In this document: in pieces, positions 59,691 through 64,000 of the stretch
Position numbering within the stretch: the stretch's first letter is position 1
How the letters are laid out: each line of letters starts with the position of its first letter
Assembly: GCA_950295325.1 (NCBI GenBank)
Contig: OX485807.1
Location: forward strand, 20,863,666-20,927,665
Source: Polytrichum commune
Taxonomy: Eukaryota; Streptophyta; Polytrichopsida; Polytrichales; Polytrichaceae
Reading direction: 5' to 3'
Length of the DNA stretch: 64,000 nucleotides
Notes under the pieces: model-generated
What the model was told of the DNA's origin: nothing
Database searches by the model: none
What the model saw: only the letters and a program-made list of their open reading frames with translations
Position numbers and translations under genes: made by a program

Positions 59691-59718
59691 TCGTTCAAAC
59701 ACTTTACCAACCATATAC

Positions 59719-60110
59719 TTAGGGTTGGTTTAGACTATGGTGAAGAAGTGCATTGGTCAAGAAGTTTAGGGCAATGGAGCAATACGATTGGCTAAGAAAC
59801 GGGTTCTTCACCAACCATAGTTTTACACTCCGCCCGTGATTGTTCTAGTGGAGAACTTCAAGCATGGAAGAAAAAAATGACATGGTTGCCAACATGGTAA
59901 CAAATTTTACTAGGGAAGTTCTCCAGAGGTCAAGTTTTCTTGGGCAATCTTAAACCCTCAGACAAAAAACTTGACCTGAGAAGAACTCCAACTTTAGGCC
60001 ATTTATTTGTATTGGTTTCCTATATTGTCTTTCCTTATTAAGACCCTTGTGTTGGGTTGGAATTATTGACTAAACAATACACTTCTTCACTGTAGTCTAA
60101 ACGGTCGTTA
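59719..60110. mobile_element. PIF/Harbinger-like MITE P3
   Basis: A 386-bp element (59722-60107) flanked by TTA. Ends GGGTTGGTTTAGACTATGGT and, inverted, CGACCGTTTAGACTACAGTG, continuing GAAGAAGTG. It has an internal fold-back (GTTCTCCAGAGGTCAAGTTT and its near inverse at about 59968-59992). It is the simplest member of the P2/P1 lineage and serves as an empty-site reference for S1. Confidence 0.85.
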
Positions 60111-60182
60111 CCAATTTGACATGAGCCTCCACCACACCAAAATGGCTCCAACTCTCCATGCAACTTAGTACCGGCTTATGGA

Positions 60183-60485
60183 GACAAGACCTCAGGGGGT
60201 TCACTGGCGGAAATCGTAGAACAACGTGTGATAAAAAAATAGGGTCCAATATATTCATTGTAGATAAATTTTGTAAAAAATGTACATGTAAAATAGGGGA
60301 TTTTAAAATAGTGAAACATGTTTACATGTAAAATACCATCACATATAATATTTTCAGGCTTTTTACATGTAAAATACCATCACCTTATAATATTTTCTGC
60401 AAGGTAAATAACCCCCCCAATAAATAGGTCCCGAACGCATGTGTTCGCAAAATATAAGAGGGAGTGAACCCCCCGAGGACAAGAC
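60183..60485. mobile_element. hAT-like MITE S3
   Basis: A 287-bp element (60191-60477) flanked by a perfect 8-bp duplication GACAAGAC. Ends CTCAGGGGGTTCACT and, inverted, CTCGGGGGGTTCACT. Short internal direct repeats of TTTACATGTAAAATACCATCA occur around 60310-60385. Same terminus type as S2. Confidence 0.9.
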
Positions 60486-60489
60486 AAGT

Positions 60490-62365
60490 CATGATTCAAA
60501 ACCCCATGAATAAATGTAGGTAATTACGTTAGGTACTCGAAAGGCGTATAGGGGCTCATACCATACCTATGCGTATATACGAGGAGGCCACCTCGGCCCA
60601 CATTGGCTAGAGCTTTGTATTCATAACCTCTATCATTGGGAAGGTGAAATGTGAAAACACATTGAACTATTTTGATAATCCGAAGCTCTATACTTCTATC
60701 TTACGACTTTGAAAAAACGACATCAAAGACCCCAAATCGATGTGGTAGGATCCAATCGCAAATGAATTGGCTCTCGTTTTATAGGGAGGGTTTGTTTATT
60801 CTAAAGCCCCGTGAGTCATCCATAATAAATAAGGTTGCATAGACACCACAAAGGATCAACCATGTACCCACCTCGTGGTTAGAGTTTCGTGGCTTGTAAG
60901 TAAATTCATCCAATAGGGGGAGAAATGTTATTTCGCTATTTAAAGCAATGTTAGAGTTGTTTATAGACATTTTGGAAGATTAGCAAGACATCAAAGGTCT
61001 CAAACTAATCCAATGAAGTGGAATTGGAATGAATTTGATCCTCGACCTACATGATATTTGTTCTTCACTTGCGTCCATTCGTCCATGATGGATGAGTTTA
61101 CATGAACATCATGAAGCTCTAACCACACCTGCGGATTTGTGGTGTCTACGTAAACTCATCTTTAGGAAAGTGAAAATGTAGAAGAATATTGTATGGCTAG
61201 AAGAATATTATTTGTAGAAGTCCAAACTCTAGAAGTTTTGTAACAATGTTCAATTGGAACAAATTGACCTCAAACATAATCCCGTAGGGGGTGTGTTAAT
61301 AATGTAAACCCTTCATCGTGAATGAGTTACATAGATGCCACGAAACCCAAGCCCCAAGCCCCAAGTTACCATTCACAACCAAGGATTGACGGTGTCTATG
61401 TAAACTCCTCCATCGGGAAGATGAAAATGCATTAACTTATTAAAAACCCGACGTTATTTATTTTCAAAGAATTCAGCTCCAAAAGACACAAATGACTATA
61501 GTGAGGTGTAGTTGGAATGAAGCGGTCCTCAACATGTAGGGCAAGAGGAAATTATTGCATATGGCCGTACCTCTTATCCATCCAACACAAAAACCTTGAC
61601 CCCCTATAGGTTTGTTGTCAACTCATCTCAAACAACTTGGACTAGACTAGTCCATGTTCTTTTAAACTAACTAAAGTGTGAAATCAACTTAAATTAATAA
61701 CACTTGGACTGCACACTATTTCAAAAAAAATTAAAAGTTGGATGAATCAAAGGTACACACACATGCGATAATTCCCTCTCACCAACATATAGGGGATTTG
61801 ATTTTACTAAGATAGATGCCCAAGGAGTGGACTCTTCATACCACGTACTAACTAACGCGAGTGAAAAAAGGGATCTTATTGAGGCATTAGGATACATAAT
61901 ATACATAAGAGGGAGGTACTATTTTTCTTTGGTGTGTACATTTAAAAGGGTTGTTCAATCTTCTAAAGTGAGGGTAGATGTACAAAAGTCCCCCCCCCCC
62001 CAAGATTTAGAGATTTTATTATAATAGATGTGGAGTGAAAACGGAGTACACATAATACAAAAATAGTTATTTGTATGTGACAATGTACTTCACTACGTTT
62101 TCACCTTCGCAATGGACGAGTTTATGCAAACAACACGTATCCTTAGTCCCGTTGTGGAGTGAAAATGGAATTCATTGTATTATAGTATTTAAATGATTAT
62201 TTTACATGATTTGACTTTGAAAATAACATCATACACCTCAAATTAGTTTACAATCCTATCTCTTCGAGGAGGAGGCCTAGAGCCTCCTGCCAAAATGATG
62301 CCCTCTGAGGCGGCCACGTCGCCTCAATGCTAGTGCTCTATGTTTGTTTTAGAGATTGAACGTAC
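60490..62365. other. Intergenic with diverged recurring phrases, no gene
   Basis: Variants of a phrase like GATGGATGAGTTTACAT followed by GACACCAC recur in both orientations at about 60810, 61085, 61140, 61320, 61395 and 62110. This suggests an old, degraded tandem or dispersed repeat. No coding sequence recognised. Confidence 0.45.
61815..61985. repeat. Dispersed repeat U, copy 2 (empty MITE site)
   Basis: Same orientation as copy 1 at 9720. GTGGACTCTTCATACCACGT continues directly into ACTAACTAACGCGAGTG with one TA (61846-61847) where copy 1 has the Stowaway element. A C12 run follows at 61990-62001. Confidence 0.78.
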
Positions 62366-62368
62366 TTA

Positions 62369-62545
62369 CGTTGGAAGATTGGTTAATATGACACTTGATA
62401 ATACGACAACCTCAATATAGTGACATAGATTTTGTAAACCAAACTTTTCTAGTTAGAATCTACCTTCACAATACAATTGTGGCATTGTTTATACGTCACT
62501 CGTGGATCCCCACAATGTCATATTATAAAGATAATAAATGCATAT
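62369..62545 (+). mobile_element. Pogo-like fragment Q3
   Basis: Starts with TTAATATGACACTTGATAAT, ACGAC and TAGTGACAT repeats and has the ACCAAACTTTTCTAGTT word that follows in Q1 and Q2. No matching far end is present, so it is a terminal fragment. Confidence 0.6.
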
Positions 62546-62618
62546 ATAAAGGGTCCCATACATTATATAACTACATAGTTAATATGAAATACATGTAACT
62601 TTCACATATGAAATGTGA

Positions 62619-62642
62619 TTTTTATTTATTTATTTATTTATT
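62619..62642. repeat. (TTTA)n microsatellite
   Basis: Six TTTA units. Confidence 0.95.
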
Positions 62643-62691
62643 TTGGGGTAAAATGATGTTAAAACATTGGAACAAAGGGAATTAAACTATA

Positions 62692-63060
62692 TGTGATATT
62701 TAGTGTCATATGATGTTTTATGTCACCATGGTAACTTTTTGGATGACAATTTTTATGAGTAAGTGAACAATCATTGTCATGGATGATGGATGGGTTCATC
62801 CATTGACCAAAACCCAACCTTCTCTAGTCAGCAACTTGTGATGAAATATTGTCATGGATGATTGTAATTTGGATGAAAAATCACTTGGTAAATGACAGTA
62901 ATTGCAACACTGTAAAACTATGATCCCCACTTTTTTTTAGAAAAGGAATGACGAATAATGTTGGGTTAATATTTAGTGTTGGTGACACTATACTGCGATG
63001 TACAATTAGTATTCAACAAGACAATTAGAATTGGTGACACTAAACACCATTTTTAATGTA
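62692..63060 (+). mobile_element. Repeat family M, copy B
   Basis: Closest relative of copy A. It contains TGATATTTAGTGTCATATGA, TTTTTGGATGACAATTTTTA, GTCATGGATGATGGATGGGT, ATGAAAAATCACTTGGTAAA, TAATATTTAGTGTTGGTGAC and GGTGACACTAAACACCATTT in the same order. The two ends are inverted repeats around TTTAGTGTCA. Non-coding. Confidence 0.75.
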
Positions 63061-63192
63061 GGTTCTCAATCTCAAAACCTAATCAAAGGGACTCAATAGG
63101 TTTTGTTTCTTTCACAACAATGTTTCACCTAAACCCTAAACCAATGTGCACTATCTCTTTTTGAGCATTTTGAACTCAATATTTATCATAAT

Positions 63193-63520
63193 GTTTTGAT
63201 TTGCACAATGTTGGAAAAGTCTATTGAAATTGCACTTCTTTTGATGGTAGTTTGTTCAATTCTTAGTTGTATTGGCATAGTTATAATAATTCGAAGGTTG
63301 GTTGAGTTTTAAAAGTTGATTTCAAGACAATGTTGTTCTTTTGCACATTTCGAGGTTAGCTAAGATTTGATCATTTTGATTTGCATGTCGTTGGAAAAAT
63401 ATTGAAAGTGCATTTCTTTTGGTGCTAGTTTTGCTCAAGCATGAGTTGTATCGGCAAAGTTTTGATTATTTGAAGGTTGGTTGAGTTTTAGAAGTTGCTT
63501 GTAAAAGGAGTTGATCGACC
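63193..63520 (+). repeat. Tandem duplication, 180-bp period
   Basis: Two units starting near 63193 and 63373 share TTTTGATTTGCA, GTTGGAAAA, TGCA.TTCTTTTG and GAAGGTTGGTTGAGTTTTA at matching spacing. The second unit is shorter at its 3' end. Confidence 0.75.
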
Positions 63521-63819
63521 TCCACTGGAAGTTGTAAGTGGAAGACGCTCAACGCCATGCTCAATTGTTAGCTACACTTTTTATGTACAACCCATTAGAT
63601 TCTACTCCTGCAAATGTAATGAAACGTCAAGCCATGTCAGAGAAGCTCAATAAGACATACGTTCCTAATTTGAAGCAACAACATCAATGGACTAGTGATT
63701 CCTTCTCCAAGTCCACATAGATCTCATGAGAAATTTGCATATTTGTAAAGACACTTGAAATAATATTCATTTTTATGCACGTGACCAAATATCTAATGTG
63801 TGTTTTCACGAAGCACCTC

Positions 63820-63930
63820 GTTATTATGACAGAAATGTCCAGTTTGTCATAATATTGAATTTTCTACACCTTGATTATACGATGGTTTTCTCGTTTCCCA
63901 AACATGTCATATTAAAGAGGTAGGATTGTA
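63820..63930 (-). mobile_element. Pogo-like fragment Q4
   Basis: Ends with the Q-family right terminus: TTTCCCAAACATGTCATATT followed by AAAGAGGTAGGATTGTAA, as at 47695-47728. Upstream are further TTATTATGACA and GATTATACGATGG motifs. The left end is absent or decayed. Confidence 0.6.
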
Positions 63931-64000
63931 ATAGAGTCCAATTGGGACGAATCCACCTCCGACCTTATAGGGGACTTCATTCACAATGCGAGTTTACATG

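Noticed and set aside
60490-62365. Spaced recurring phrases considered as a CRISPR-like or satellite array
   Set aside because: Units are diverged, irregularly spaced and in both orientations. The DNA is a plant nuclear genome, where CRISPR arrays do not occur; it is better read as decayed repeats.

Overview
The window is nuclear DNA of a land plant, most likely a seedless one (fern, lycophyte or bryophyte grade). Three observations support this. The genes are split by long spliceosomal introns with plant-type splice sites. The intergenic DNA is AT-rich and full of MITEs. One gene encodes a HIP (hybrid intrinsic protein) aquaporin, a subfamily known from mosses and Selaginella and absent from flowering plants. 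Introns of 0.6-2.2 kb and gene-free stretches above 20 kb argue for a large, repeat-rich genome rather than a compact moss genome. The species is not identified.

Four protein-coding genes can be supported. (1) The 3' part of a mitoferrin-type mitochondrial iron carrier, plus strand, enters from the left edge and ends at 4569. (2) A HIP aquaporin, minus strand, starts at 18987 and has at least five exons, with a long Pro-rich N-terminal exon; its last exon is unresolved. (3) A PUX10/FAF2-type UBA-UAS-UBX protein, minus strand, occupies 25237 to 21687, with five exons and all introns in phase 0. (4) A BLISTER-type coiled-coil protein, minus strand, occupies 37319 to 35262 as one uninterrupted 685-codon frame with a young 24-residue tandem repeat. 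The genes do not form a pathway; they are ordinary neighbours on a plant chromosome.

The rest, notably 5.2-14.6 kb, 25.6-34.7 kb and 38.3-64 kb, is mobile-element territory, mostly short non-autonomous DNA transposons whose ends and target-site duplications can be read directly. They include: a 641-bp hAT deletion derivative that keeps the transposase C-terminal domain and an 8-bp duplication (10796-11452); a hairpin Stowaway MITE (9758-9884) with two empty-site paralogues in the same window; four complete PIF/Harbinger-like MITEs with TAA/TTA duplications; three hAT-like MITEs with 8-bp duplications, two of them nested inside PIF-like elements; four copies of a TA-duplicating TIR family; and a pogo/mariner-like family with repeated subterminal ATAYGACA-type motifs. 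A further family with TTTAGTGTCA ends has six copies, one carrying a 47-bp perfect palindrome. Ten poly-G/poly-C runs of 10-18 nt are scattered through this AT-rich DNA.

No rRNA, tRNA, CRISPR array, LTR-retrotransposon polyprotein or viral gene was recognised.
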